Shown in pieces: positions 16,289 through 24,090 of a stretch of 64,000 bases of DNA. A program made the translations under genes and the position numbers. Numbering within the stretch: position 1 is the stretch's first letter; each line of letters begins with the position of its first letter. The DNA comes from JAATGA01 sp047605605 (GTDB lineage: Bacteria; Pseudomonadota; Alphaproteobacteria; Rhodobacterales; Rhodobacteraceae). The stretch covers positions 15,811 through 79,810 of the forward strand of contig JASGFG010000004.1 in NCBI GenBank assembly GCA_047605605.1, in the 5' to 3' direction. The notes under the pieces were generated by a model, which saw nothing but the letters and a program-made list of their open reading frames with translations, made no database searches and was not told the origin of the DNA.

Positions 16289-17167
16289 CTAGTGGCGGCG
16301 GGTGACAAGAATGGCGCAGGCAATGAGGATCGCGACCCCGATATAGGTTTGAGCATCGGGAAGCTGACGAAAGAACCACCAGCTTGCCAGCGTCGAGGTG
16401 ACGATTTCGGTATAGCTGAGCGGGGCCAGAAGCGAGGCTTCGCAATAGTCATAGGCCCGCACGATCAGATACTGCCCGACCAGCCCGATCAGCGCCAGCA
16501 TCACCCCGGTCAGCCATTGTTCGCCACTGGGCATCTGCCAGACCCAGATCATCAGCGGCAGCCCCAGCAGCGCGGCGATGGCATGGGTCTGGAACGTCAT
16601 CACCAGCGCGGGCGTGCGTCCCGCCCCCGCTCGCACGACGATGGCATAGACCGACATGCTGGCCCCCGAAGCGAGCGCCAGAAAGCTGGCCGGCTCGAAC
16701 GCGGCCGAGGTAGGGCGGATGATCAACATCGTGCCCGCGAACCCCGCGACCAGCGCGATCCAGCGCGCCGCGCTGACCCGTTCCTTCAACAGGAAACGCG
16801 AAAGCAGGATTGTGAACAGCGGCTGCACAAAGGAAATCGCCAGCGTGTCCGCGATCGACATCCACCGCAGCGCGGAAAAGAAGAAGATGCCGGTGCACAG
16901 GCTGCTGAACCCCATCAGCAGCGGCTGCCACACCGGGCCAGTGCCGAAAAGCGTGGCGCGCGACAGGCGGCGCGCCCCGATCATCGCGGGCAACAGCAGG
17001 ATCGTGCCAAAGGCCATCCGCATGAAGATGATCTGAAGCGCCGACAGCCCCTGCTGCGCCAGCTGCTTGGCGAAAACGTCGATCATCGGCACCAGTGCCA
17101 TGGCGGCCAGCATCAGCGCGATGCCGGTGCCGGTCTGCCGTTGGGGCAAGGGGGCCGAAAGCGTCAT
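16289..17167 (-). CDS. EamA/DMT-family membrane transporter
   Basis: Inner-membrane permease of the drug/metabolite superfamily, 292 residues with ten predicted hydrophobic segments in two EamA repeats (first from MLAAMALVPMIDVFAKQLA, second from GASMSVYAIVVRAG). Such proteins export amino acids, riboflavin or polyamine-related metabolites; the substrate cannot be read from sequence. It is the last gene of the leftward unit that starts with a PotABCD-like importer and an amine oxidase, with 15 bp separating it from the oxidase, so an efflux role in amine metabolism is plausible. The C terminus is of normal length although transposase debris begins directly after its stop. Confidence 0.85.
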   Translation of the reverse strand: MTLSAPLPQRQTGTGIALMLAAMALVPMIDVFAKQLAQQGLSALQIIFMRMAFGTILLLPAMIGARRLSRATLFGTGPVWQPLLMGFSSLCTGIFFFSALRWMSIADTLAISFVQPLFTILLSRFLLKERVSAARWIALVAGFAGTMLIIRPTSAAFEPASFLALASGASMSVYAIVVRAGAGRTPALVMTFQTHAIAALLGLPLMIWVWQMPSGEQWLTGVMLALIGLVGQYLIVRAYDYCEASLLAPLSYTEIVTSTLASWWFFRQLPDAQTYIGVAILIACAILVTRRH

Positions 17168-17182
17168 ACCCGTCGAACCGCC

Positions 17183-18487
17183 CTAGTCGAACCACCGCGC
17201 CTTGCGGTCGAGAAAGCGATACCAGTTGCCCACCATCGGCAGGAACCACGGATTGCCGTTGTAGAACCACAGCCGCGGGAAATGCGTGTTCACCACACCG
17301 CGGTCGTGCCCCGGCACACCCAGCATCATCTCTGCCGCCCGGTGGCCCATATAGGTCGCCATCGAAATGCCGTTGCCGTTGTAGCACGACGAATAATAGA
17401 CCCCGTCCTCCATCCGGCCCAGATGGGTCACGAAATCATAGGCAAAGCAGACATTTCCCAGCCAGGAATGGGTGATCGCCGCATCCTTGAGCGAGGGGAA
17501 GGTGTGCAGCATGAACTGCCGCAGCCCCACTGCCGATTGCTGCTCGGTCGAGGTGCTGAACCGTGCGCGCCCGCCGAACAACATCCGCGTGCCATCGGGC
17601 GAGCGGCGGAAATAGTAAAGGATATGCTTGGTATCGCCTGCGACGCGGTTGTGGGGGATCAGTTGCTCCATCCGGTCCAGAGGCAGCGGCTCGGTCGCGA
17701 TCATATAGCTCTGCACCGGGATGATCCGCTTGCGCAGCCAGGGCAGTTCCGGCCCGGCATAACCGTTCGTGCCCAACAGCACCTTGTCGGCCTTGATCGC
17801 CACCGTCTGCCCCGCGCCATCGGCCAGCCGCACCAGATGGCCCGCCCCGTCCCGCGTGGCGCCGGTATAGCGCCAGCCGGTAAAGATCCGCACGCCCAGC
17901 GACCGGGCGCGATTGGCCAGGGCGCGGACGTATTTCGCCGGATGGATACCGCCCTGATCATGCTTGACCAAAGCGCCGCGATAGATCGAGGTGCCCAGCA
18001 CGCGGGAGACATCCGCCTCGCCCACCACCTCGAAATCGGCGCGTTTGTCGGCGGGCAGGCTGTCGCGCAGCGCCTGCATCTCGCGCAGGTCCTTGCGGCT
18101 GTGCAGCCCGGAAACCGAGCCGTTCAGTTGCAGGTCGAACGGGTCGGCCAGCGTGGCCGCGCGTTTCAACAGAAACGGCATCGACTGTTCGTAATCATCC
18201 ATGATCTCGCGCGCGCGGCGGTCGCCGAACTTGCGCGCGGCATAGGCCAGATCGAATTTCGGCGCGTTGCCGATCTGCCCGCCGTTGCGGGAACTGGCGC
18301 CCTCGCCGATGCGCATGGCGTCGACGACGAACACATCCGTCACCCCCGCCTCGGCCAGGGTGATCGCCGCCGAAAGCCCGGTATAGCCCGACCCCACGAT
18401 CAGCGCGGCGCAGCTGTCCCTGTCAAAGCTGCGCTCGCCATGGGCAGGCTCGGCCTCTTCCCACCAGAAAGGCGTGGTTTTCATCAT
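17183..18487 (-). CDS. FAD-dependent amine oxidoreductase (PuuB/DadA-like)
   Basis: Probable flavin oxidase for gamma-glutamylputrescine or another amine. 434 residues, DAO fold. The dinucleotide motif is VGSGYTGLSAAITLAEAG (~residues 31-48) with DAMRIGEGASSRNGGQIG as the second FAD contact, the form found in PuuB. Later blocks GIHPAKYVRALANRA, LGTNGYAG and the C-terminal SSCYNGNGISMATYMG complete the family pattern. The residues before the FAD motif (KTTPFWWEEAEP) are also PuuB-like. Start at 18487 with GGGGAAGA upstream. Lies between a polyamine-type importer and a PuuR-like regulator, which supports the substrate class but does not prove it. Confidence 0.85.
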   Translation of the reverse strand: MMKTTPFWWEEAEPAHGERSFDRDSCAALIVGSGYTGLSAAITLAEAGVTDVFVVDAMRIGEGASSRNGGQIGNAPKFDLAYAARKFGDRRAREIMDDYEQSMPFLLKRAATLADPFDLQLNGSVSGLHSRKDLREMQALRDSLPADKRADFEVVGEADVSRVLGTSIYRGALVKHDQGGIHPAKYVRALANRARSLGVRIFTGWRYTGATRDGAGHLVRLADGAGQTVAIKADKVLLGTNGYAGPELPWLRKRIIPVQSYMIATEPLPLDRMEQLIPHNRVAGDTKHILYYFRRSPDGTRMLFGGRARFSTSTEQQSAVGLRQFMLHTFPSLKDAAITHSWLGNVCFAYDFVTHLGRMEDGVYYSSCYNGNGISMATYMGHRAAEMMLGVPGHDRGVVNTHFPRLWFYNGNPWFLPMVGNWYRFLDRKARWFD

Positions 18488-18523
18488 TCTTCCCCGTTCG
18501 ATTGATGCCGCCGAAAACCCCGG

Positions 18524-18877
18524 TCAGATCCGGGCGGTGACGTAGAATTTGCGCACCGGCGTGATCGTGCGCCATGTGCCGCGAAAGCCCGGCTCAATCA
18601 CCACCAGATCGCCGGCGCCAAAGCGGTGCGGCGTGGTGCAGCCGTCCTCGGACAGCTCGATCTCGCCTTCGATGATATAGAACTGCTCCAGCACGGAATT
18701 GTCGCGGATCATCCGATGCACACCGGGCGTTGCCGCCCAGATGCCGGTATCGACCGGGCCTTCAAGGCTGGGCCAGGTGGTGAACCGGGGGGCGCCTTCC
18801 ACCACCCTGTCCGCATCGGGGGCCGAGGGAATACCTGGCCCCGTGGCGGGGGGGCTGGCAAAGCGGATCTTGTTCAT
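18524..18877 (-). CDS. small cupin-domain protein
   Basis: 117 residues, single cupin barrel of the DUF861/EutQ-like kind. The strand LEQFYIIEGEIELSEDG and the turn FGAGDLVVIEPGFRGTW are the two cupin motifs; the usual metal-binding histidines are not evident in the first motif, so it may bind without metal. Such genes often accompany PuuB-like oxidases and polyamine importers in proteobacteria, but the biochemical role is not established. Twelve bases separate it from the ATPase gene upstream in the same leftward operon. Confidence 0.8.
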   Translation of the reverse strand: MNKIRFASPPATGPGIPSAPDADRVVEGAPRFTTWPSLEGPVDTGIWAATPGVHRMIRDNSVLEQFYIIEGEIELSEDGCTTPHRFGAGDLVVIEPGFRGTWRTITPVRKFYVTARI

Positions 18878-18889
18878 CGGGCTGTCCTT

Positions 18890-19936
18890 TCAGGCCTGGC
18901 GGAGCAGCAGGCAGTCCTGCGCGTCAAAGGAAACAAAGACGGGCGTGCCATCGGCGATCAGTCCCGCGCGGGCGGGACCGTAGATCATGAAGGTCTTTCC
19001 GGTCCCAAGGGCCGCAGTATAAAGTGCCCGGTCGCCGGAATAGGTGGAATTGACCACGGTCGCAGGCAGCGACACCGCCCCGCCCGCATCCGGCGTGGGG
19101 GCAAGCCGAACATCCTCGGGCCGCACCATCAGTGTCGCCGCCCGGTCGGGCCCCGCCTCGGGCAGCGGGATCGTCAGCCCCTCGGCCCGGAAGGCGCCAT
19201 TGGCCACCTGCCCGTCGACCATGTTCGATTTGCCGATGAACCCGGCGACGAACCGGCTTTCGGGCTGGCGATACAGCGACAGGGCGGTGCCGTATTGCTC
19301 GATCCGGCCGTGGTTCATCACGGCGATGCTGTCGGACATGTGCATCGCCTCTTCCTGGTCGTGGGTCACGTTGATGAAGGTGGTGCCCAGACGGCGGTGG
19401 ATGTCGCGCAGCTCCTCCTGCAGGTCGAAGCGCAGCTTCTTGTCCAGCGCCGACATCGGCTCGTCCAGCAGCAGCAGGTCGGGCTTGAAGACCAGCGCCC
19501 GAGCCAGCGCCACGCGCTGTTGCTGACCGCCCGAAAGCTCGGCCGGTTTGCGGGCGGCGAATTTGCCCAGCTGCACCAGATCCAGCATTTCGGCCACCCG
19601 CTCGGCGATCTCGGCCCGCGGGCGGCGACGCACCTTCAGCGGATAGGCGATGTTGTCGGCGACGGTCATGTGCGGAAACAGCGCATAGCCCTGAAACACC
19701 AGACCAAAGTTCCGCCGCTCAGGCGACAGCGTGGTGATGTCGCGACCGTCCATCAGGATCCGGCCCGTGGTCACGGGTTCGAATCCGGACAGGATTCGCA
19801 GCAGCGTGGTCTTGCCCGACCCCGAAGGCCCCAGCAGCGTGACGAACTCGCCCTTGCGGACGGAAAGCGACACGTCGAACAGGGCCTGCGTGGCGCCGTA
19901 GTGTTTGTTGACCGACTGGATTTCGATAAAGGACAT
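18890..19936 (-). CDS. potA: polyamine/spermidine-type ABC transporter ATP-binding protein
   Basis: ATPase of a PotABCD-class importer. 348 residues: nucleotide-binding domain (Walker A GPSGSGKTT at ~residue 36, signature LSGGQQQRVALARAL, Walker B LLLLDEPMSALD, switch THDQEEAM) followed by a TOBE domain (~residues 270-345). The block GFEPVTTGRILMDGRDITTLSPERR is usual for the PotA/FbpC/CysA group. Sits between the two permease genes and the cupin in the leftward operon. A putrescine or spermidine substrate is inferred from the oxidase and regulator nearby. Confidence 0.9.
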   Translation of the reverse strand: MSFIEIQSVNKHYGATQALFDVSLSVRKGEFVTLLGPSGSGKTTLLRILSGFEPVTTGRILMDGRDITTLSPERRNFGLVFQGYALFPHMTVADNIAYPLKVRRRPRAEIAERVAEMLDLVQLGKFAARKPAELSGGQQQRVALARALVFKPDLLLLDEPMSALDKKLRFDLQEELRDIHRRLGTTFINVTHDQEEAMHMSDSIAVMNHGRIEQYGTALSLYRQPESRFVAGFIGKSNMVDGQVANGAFRAEGLTIPLPEAGPDRAATLMVRPEDVRLAPTPDAGGAVSLPATVVNSTYSGDRALYTAALGTGKTFMIYGPARAGLIADGTPVFVSFDAQDCLLLRQA

Positions 19937-19948
19937 GGGGCGGCTCCG

Positions 19949-20734
19949 TCAGTTGCGGCGCGGGGGGGCGGTGCGGTCCTGCATCCACCGGACGGCCAGC
20001 AGGAACAGCAGGCTGACCAGCGACAGCAGCAGCGCGACCACCACGATCGTGGGCTGAAGCCGGTCGCGCAGACCTGCGAAAAGGGCGATGGGAAGCGTGG
20101 TCGATTCCGGCGCGGCAAGAAACAGCGCCACCACAACCTCGTCGAACGAGGTGATGAAGGCGAAAAGCGCCCCCGCGAGGAACCCCGGCGCGGCAAGCGG
20201 CAGCGTGACATGCCGGAACCTGTGCAACCGCGACGCGCCCATCGAGGCCGCCGCCTGATCCAGCGCCGGGTCCAGCCCCCGCAGCGAGGTCATCACCGAC
20301 AGGAAAACCAGCGGCGCGCCCAGGATCGCATGGGCCAGCACCAGCGACAGATAGCTGCCCGAGATGCCGGCCCGGCCAAAGGCATAGGCAAAGGCCACCG
20401 CCACCACGATGCTGGGAATGACCAGCGGCGAGACGAACAGCGCCGACAGCACCACCTGCATCCACCGCCCGGTCAGGATCACCCCGGTCGCGGCAAGACC
20501 GCCCACCAGAACCGCCAGCGCCATCGCGCCGATGGCCACGCGCACGCTGTTCAGGATCGCATTCGTCCATGTCGGCTGGCCGAAGACCTCGGCGAACCAG
20601 CGGAAGGTGAAGCCTTCCATCGGATAGGTCAGGAAGGAACTGGTGTTGAAGGCCAGCGGCAGCACCAGCAGCAGCGGCAGCGCCAGAAAGGCCAGAGCCA
20701 CGGTAATGCTGGTCCAATAGATCGCGCGCGACAT
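19949..20734 (-). CDS. potC: ABC transporter permease (PotC-like)
   Basis: Inner-membrane subunit, 261 residues, six membrane segments beginning at MSRAIYWTSITVALAFLALP. The cytoplasmic EAA loop reads DQAAASMGASRLHRFRHVTLP, which contacts the ATPase. The segment ALFAFITSFDEVVVALFLA is the typical PotC/PotI block. The ATG at 20734 lies one base from the preceding permease stop (20736-20738), so tight coupling is expected; an upstream in-frame ATG at 20782 lies inside that gene and is less likely. Confidence 0.9.
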   Translation of the reverse strand: MSRAIYWTSITVALAFLALPLLLVLPLAFNTSSFLTYPMEGFTFRWFAEVFGQPTWTNAILNSVRVAIGAMALAVLVGGLAATGVILTGRWMQVVLSALFVSPLVIPSIVVAVAFAYAFGRAGISGSYLSLVLAHAILGAPLVFLSVMTSLRGLDPALDQAAASMGASRLHRFRHVTLPLAAPGFLAGALFAFITSFDEVVVALFLAAPESTTLPIALFAGLRDRLQPTIVVVALLLSLVSLLFLLAVRWMQDRTAPPRRN

Positions 20735-20735
20735 T

Positions 20736-21914
20736 TCAGACCGCCTTTCTGGGCCGCGCCGCCATTCGGCGCAGCGCCCCATAGATCGCCAGCAGCACCA
20801 GAATGCCGCCCAGAAGCAGCACCGACAGGGTCGAGGCCATGCCCCAGTTCAGCGACTTCTTGACGAAATCGGCGATATACCACGACAGCATCTGATCCCC
20901 CGGGCCCCCGGTCAGCGCGGGCGTGACATAGAAGCCCAGCGACAGGATAAAGACCGTGCCGCCGCCGACGATCACGCCGCGCAGGCTTTGCGGGAAATAG
21001 ACCCGCAGAAAGGTTTCCACGCCCCCTGCCCCCAGACTGCGCGAGGCCTGGGCCTGCGCGGCGGGAATGGTGCGCATCACGTTCATCATCGGGATAATGG
21101 CAAAGGGCAGCAGCACATGGGTCATCGCAACCAGCGTGCCGAACCTGTTGAAGATCAGCTGCAACGGCTCGGCAATGACCCCCAGCCAGATCAGCAGGGT
21201 GTTGATCAGCCCGTTGGTCTGCAACAGCACCACCCAGGCCGTCGTGCGCACCAGAATGGATGTCCAGAAGCTGAGCAGCACCACCGTCAGGATCAGCGTG
21301 CTGAACCGGCGCGACCCGTTCGCCACGCCATAGGCCAGCGGATAGCCCAGAAGCAGCGTCATCGCCGTGACCTGAAGCGCGATGACCAGCGTGCGCAGCA
21401 TGATCTGCAAATAGATGTCGTCGCCCTTGGCGATATGCAGCGACCCGTCCGGCCCCGGTTTCAGCCCGGTTGCCTTCTGGAAATGCCGCCACGAGATCGG
21501 GCTGGCGTTGCGGTCGATCACATCCCAGTATTTCGGCTCGGCCCAGCGTTTGTCGAAGGCGACAAGACCTTCCATCGTGGGCGGTATGGTCGCGGCCTTG
21601 CGGCTGGTCTCCAGCGCGAGCGAGCGGAACCCCGACAGTTCCTGATTGAGAAGGCGCGCGGTTTCCCCCTGCTGGCGCCCATCCTGCGCCGACAGGTCCG
21701 ACAGCAGCGCCGCCGCGCGGGCATCGGGATCGGCCGATTGACCGGCGGCGCGCAGGGCGGGAAAGCGGTCGCTCAGCGCCCGGTTGTCCAGGCTCAGCGA
21801 GGCGATGGACCCCAAGGGGATCAGATAGACAAGGATATAGACGGCAAGCGGCAGCACCAGCAGCACAAGGGCTGCAAGGCGCCCGCCATGCGCCCTTTGC
21901 GGCGAACTCGGCAT
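20736..21914 (-). CDS. potB: ABC transporter permease (PotB-like) with a large loop insertion
   Basis: Partner permease, 392 residues from the ATG at 21914. TM1 (LAALVLLVLPLAVYILVYLIP, ~residues 13-33) is followed by ~130 mostly hydrophilic residues before the next membrane segment (LRTLVIALQVTAMTLLLGYP, ~residue 178). The remaining five segments and the EAA loop (AQASRSLGAGGVETFLRVYFP) are standard. PotB proteins are normally ~285 residues, so the periplasmic loop accounts for the extra ~110. Similar long forms exist among spermidine/putrescine-like importers of alphaproteobacteria. Probably contributes to docking the binding protein. Confidence 0.85.
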   Translation of the reverse strand: MPSSPQRAHGGRLAALVLLVLPLAVYILVYLIPLGSIASLSLDNRALSDRFPALRAAGQSADPDARAAALLSDLSAQDGRQQGETARLLNQELSGFRSLALETSRKAATIPPTMEGLVAFDKRWAEPKYWDVIDRNASPISWRHFQKATGLKPGPDGSLHIAKGDDIYLQIMLRTLVIALQVTAMTLLLGYPLAYGVANGSRRFSTLILTVVLLSFWTSILVRTTAWVVLLQTNGLINTLLIWLGVIAEPLQLIFNRFGTLVAMTHVLLPFAIIPMMNVMRTIPAAQAQASRSLGAGGVETFLRVYFPQSLRGVIVGGGTVFILSLGFYVTPALTGGPGDQMLSWYIADFVKKSLNWGMASTLSVLLLGGILVLLAIYGALRRMAARPRKAV

Positions 21915-21987
21915 CGGCCTGGCCTCGGGGTAAGGGATCGGGGGCCGCGCCCGCCTGGCCAAAGGGCGGCGGGCGCGGGGGTCGGCG

Positions 21988-23022
21988 TCAGTGCGTGGCC
22001 CAGTTGTTCCAGCGCTCGGTCAGCTCGTCCTTGTGGTCGGTCCAGAAGGCATCGTCCATGAACAGCGAGTCCTTGATGTTCTCGCCCGCCGGAAGGTTCT
22101 TGGCCACCTCGGACGGCAACAGGCCCACCACTTCGGTATTCGTCGGCCCATAGGGCATCAGCGACGAGAATTTCGCCTGGTTCTCGGCGTTGTTGGCGAC
22201 CTTGATGAAGGCCATCGCCTGATCCTTGAACGGCGAATTGGCGGGAACGGCCCAGGCGTCGATGTTGTAGATCTGGTTTGTCCAGACATAGGACAGCGGC
22301 TTGCCCTCCTTGGCGGCCATGATGATGCGCCCGTTATAGGCGGTGCTCATCGCCACGTTGTTCGCGGCCAGCCATTCGACCGGCTGCGACCCGGCATCCC
22401 AGTATTGCAGTTCGCCCTTGATCTTGTCGAACTGGGCAAAGGCGCGGTCCACCCCTTCGGGCGTGGCCAGAACCTCATAGACCTGATCGGGCGGCACGCC
22501 GTCGGCCATCAGCGCATATTCCAGGTTCATCATCGGATCGTTCTTGATGCCGCGCTTGCCCGGAAACTTTTGCAGGTCGAAGAAATCGGCCCAGTTCTTC
22601 GGCCCTTCGGGAAAGGTTTCGGCGTTGAAGGCGAAACCGTTGCCGATCACCACGTTGCCCGCGCCGCAGGTGGTCACGGCTTCGGGCATCAGCGTGTCCT
22701 TGCCACCGATCGCGTCCCAGTCCAGCGGCTCCAGCAGGCCCTCGTCGCAGCCCAGTTGCAGCGTCGGACCGTCGGCGATCACCAGATCCCAGATGACATT
22801 GCCGGTATCGGCCATGGTTTTCAGTTCGGCCAGACCGCCCAGATAGGTGGTTTCGATGAATTTCAGCCCGCCCTGCTGGGCGGCGAACGGCTCGAAATAG
22901 GCGGCGCGCTGCGCATCCTGATAATTGCCGCCCCAGCCCGCGATGGTGAAATCGCGCGCGCCGGCAGATGTGGCGCAAAGCGCCATTGCGGCGCAGAATG
23001 GTGCCAGTTTCAGAAGTTTCAT
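21988..23022 (-). CDS. periplasmic substrate-binding protein (PotD/PotF-like)
   Basis: Receptor of the importer. 344 residues with a Sec signal (MKLLKLAPFCAAMALCATSAGA) and a mature start RDFTIAGWGGNYQDAQRAAYFEPF, the pattern of family-1 polyamine/iron-type binding proteins. Aromatic residues that could clamp an amine are frequent (WDLVIADG, YWDAGSQPVEW, YVWTNQIYNIDAW). Start 23022 is fixed by GGGGAGG just upstream; the open frame to 23187 carries no start signal. First gene of the leftward operon, preceded by a likely promoter. Confidence 0.9.
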   Translation of the reverse strand: MKLLKLAPFCAAMALCATSAGARDFTIAGWGGNYQDAQRAAYFEPFAAQQGGLKFIETTYLGGLAELKTMADTGNVIWDLVIADGPTLQLGCDEGLLEPLDWDAIGGKDTLMPEAVTTCGAGNVVIGNGFAFNAETFPEGPKNWADFFDLQKFPGKRGIKNDPMMNLEYALMADGVPPDQVYEVLATPEGVDRAFAQFDKIKGELQYWDAGSQPVEWLAANNVAMSTAYNGRIIMAAKEGKPLSYVWTNQIYNIDAWAVPANSPFKDQAMAFIKVANNAENQAKFSSLMPYGPTNTEVVGLLPSEVAKNLPAGENIKDSLFMDDAFWTDHKDELTERWNNWATH

Positions 23023-23132
23023 TTTCCTCCCCTTTGCCAGACGGGTTAACCAGCAAAAGGGCCGCCCATGCGGCCTGTCCTGCGGGCGCCGACCTCGCCT
23101 CCCAACGGCGGCCGGTGCATGTCTGACAGGGC

Positions 23133-23162
23133 TATTTATGTCTTTGTTGAAATTATAGTCAA
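23133..23162 (-). promoter_or_regulatory. candidate sigma70-type promoter of the PotABCD-like operon
   Basis: On the minus strand TTGACT (23157-23162) is followed after 16-18 bases by CATAAA/TAAATA (23133-23140), ~110 bp ahead of the binding-protein ATG and in an unusually AT-rich stretch for this genome. It faces the divergent XRE-cupin regulator gene, so the same stretch probably holds that protein's operator. No clear long palindrome was found. Confidence 0.45.
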
Positions 23163-23228
23163 GAAATTTTAATATGACGATAAACAAATGAAGACCTGTG
23201 AAGCAATCTGGTGAAAGGTGTCCTTCGC

Positions 23229-23816
23229 ATGAATACCATGGCCCAGACGGCCCAAGATCCTCACCGAATCGGCGAGAGGCTGCGCCTGCGCCGCAAGGTG
23301 CGGGGCCTGTCGCTCAAACAGGTGGCCGAGAAGGCGGGGCTTTCGGTCGGCATGATCAGCCAGGTGGAACGCGGGCTGGCCGTGCCTTCCATCAAGTCGA
23401 TGCGGGCGATCTGCGATGCGCTGGAAATGCCGGTGATCTGGCTGTTCGAAGGGGGCGAGGATCAGGCGGCCGACGATGCCGACATCGTGGTGCGCGGCAC
23501 GGCCCGGCGCGAGCTGTCCTATCAGGACGGCATCCTGCGCAAGGAAATCCTGACCCCCGACAACCAGCCGCAGATCCAGATGCTGCGCTTTCTGATGGAG
23601 CCGGGGGCGGATTCGGGCGAACCCTATTCCAACACCGAAGGCGGCAAATGCGGGCTGGTGCTGAAGGGCACGCTGGGGCTGGAACTGGACGGCCGCGCCT
23701 TCACCATCCGCGAGGGCGACAGCTTTGCCTTCCCTTCGCAAAGCATGGTGCGGTTCTGGACCATGGGCGACACCGCCTGCGAGGTGATCTGGGTCGTCGC
23801 CCCCGCCACGGTCTAA
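23229..23816 (+). CDS. XRE-cupin transcriptional regulator (PuuR-like)
   Basis: Likely ligand-controlled repressor of the divergent polyamine-type operon. 195 residues: helix-turn-helix at ~residues 14-68 (RLRLRRKVRGLSLKQVAEKA, then GLSVGMISQVERGLAVPSIK) and a C-terminal cupin at ~120-190 (GLVLKGTLGLELDGRAFTIREGDSF). This two-domain plan is that of PuuR, which senses putrescine. ATG at 23229 is preferred over the GTG at 23211 because AAAGG precedes it at suitable spacing. Monocistronic. Confidence 0.88.
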   Translation: MNTMAQTAQDPHRIGERLRLRRKVRGLSLKQVAEKAGLSVGMISQVERGLAVPSIKSMRAICDALEMPVIWLFEGGEDQAADDADIVVRGTARRELSYQDGILRKEILTPDNQPQIQMLRFLMEPGADSGEPYSNTEGGKCGLVLKGTLGLELDGRAFTIREGDSFAFPSQSMVRFWTMGDTACEVIWVVAPATV

Positions 23817-23834
23817 CGGTCTTTCAGATTTGCT

Positions 23835-23996
23835 TTGCGCAGCGAGGAAATCTGCCGCGGCCCCGAGGCATGGGCGACCGCAGCCATTGCCTGCCGCCTG
23901 ATCGAAACCGCGAAGCTCAACGCCACCGATCCCCGCGCCCGCATCCCGGACGACAAGATCACAAAGGTCGATGATCTGCCGCCGCGGCGCTGGCTC
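23835..23996 (+). pseudogene. IS66-family transposase, C-terminal remnant
   Basis: The frame reads RGPEAWATAAIACRLIETAK then LNATDPRARIPDDKITKVDD and LPPRRW. It matches the end of IS66-type TnpC, where WA-SLIETCKLNGVDP and a final DDLLPW are usual. Only ~50 residues remain and there is no start. The stretch from here to 24090 has no other recognisable content. Confidence 0.65.
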
Positions 23997-24090
23997 GGTC
24001 AGCGGTCAGCCAGGACGCTTGCGAAACACGTCAGATGGTCCCAATCACTGGATCCTGACCCTGGATATTCCCAGTGGTCGCAAGAGGTCA

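Noticed and set aside
16121..18505. A ~790-codon plus-strand frame across the EamA and oxidase genes
   Set aside because: Antisense shadow with His/Arg/Gln-rich composition; the minus-strand genes have clear motifs and ribosome sites.
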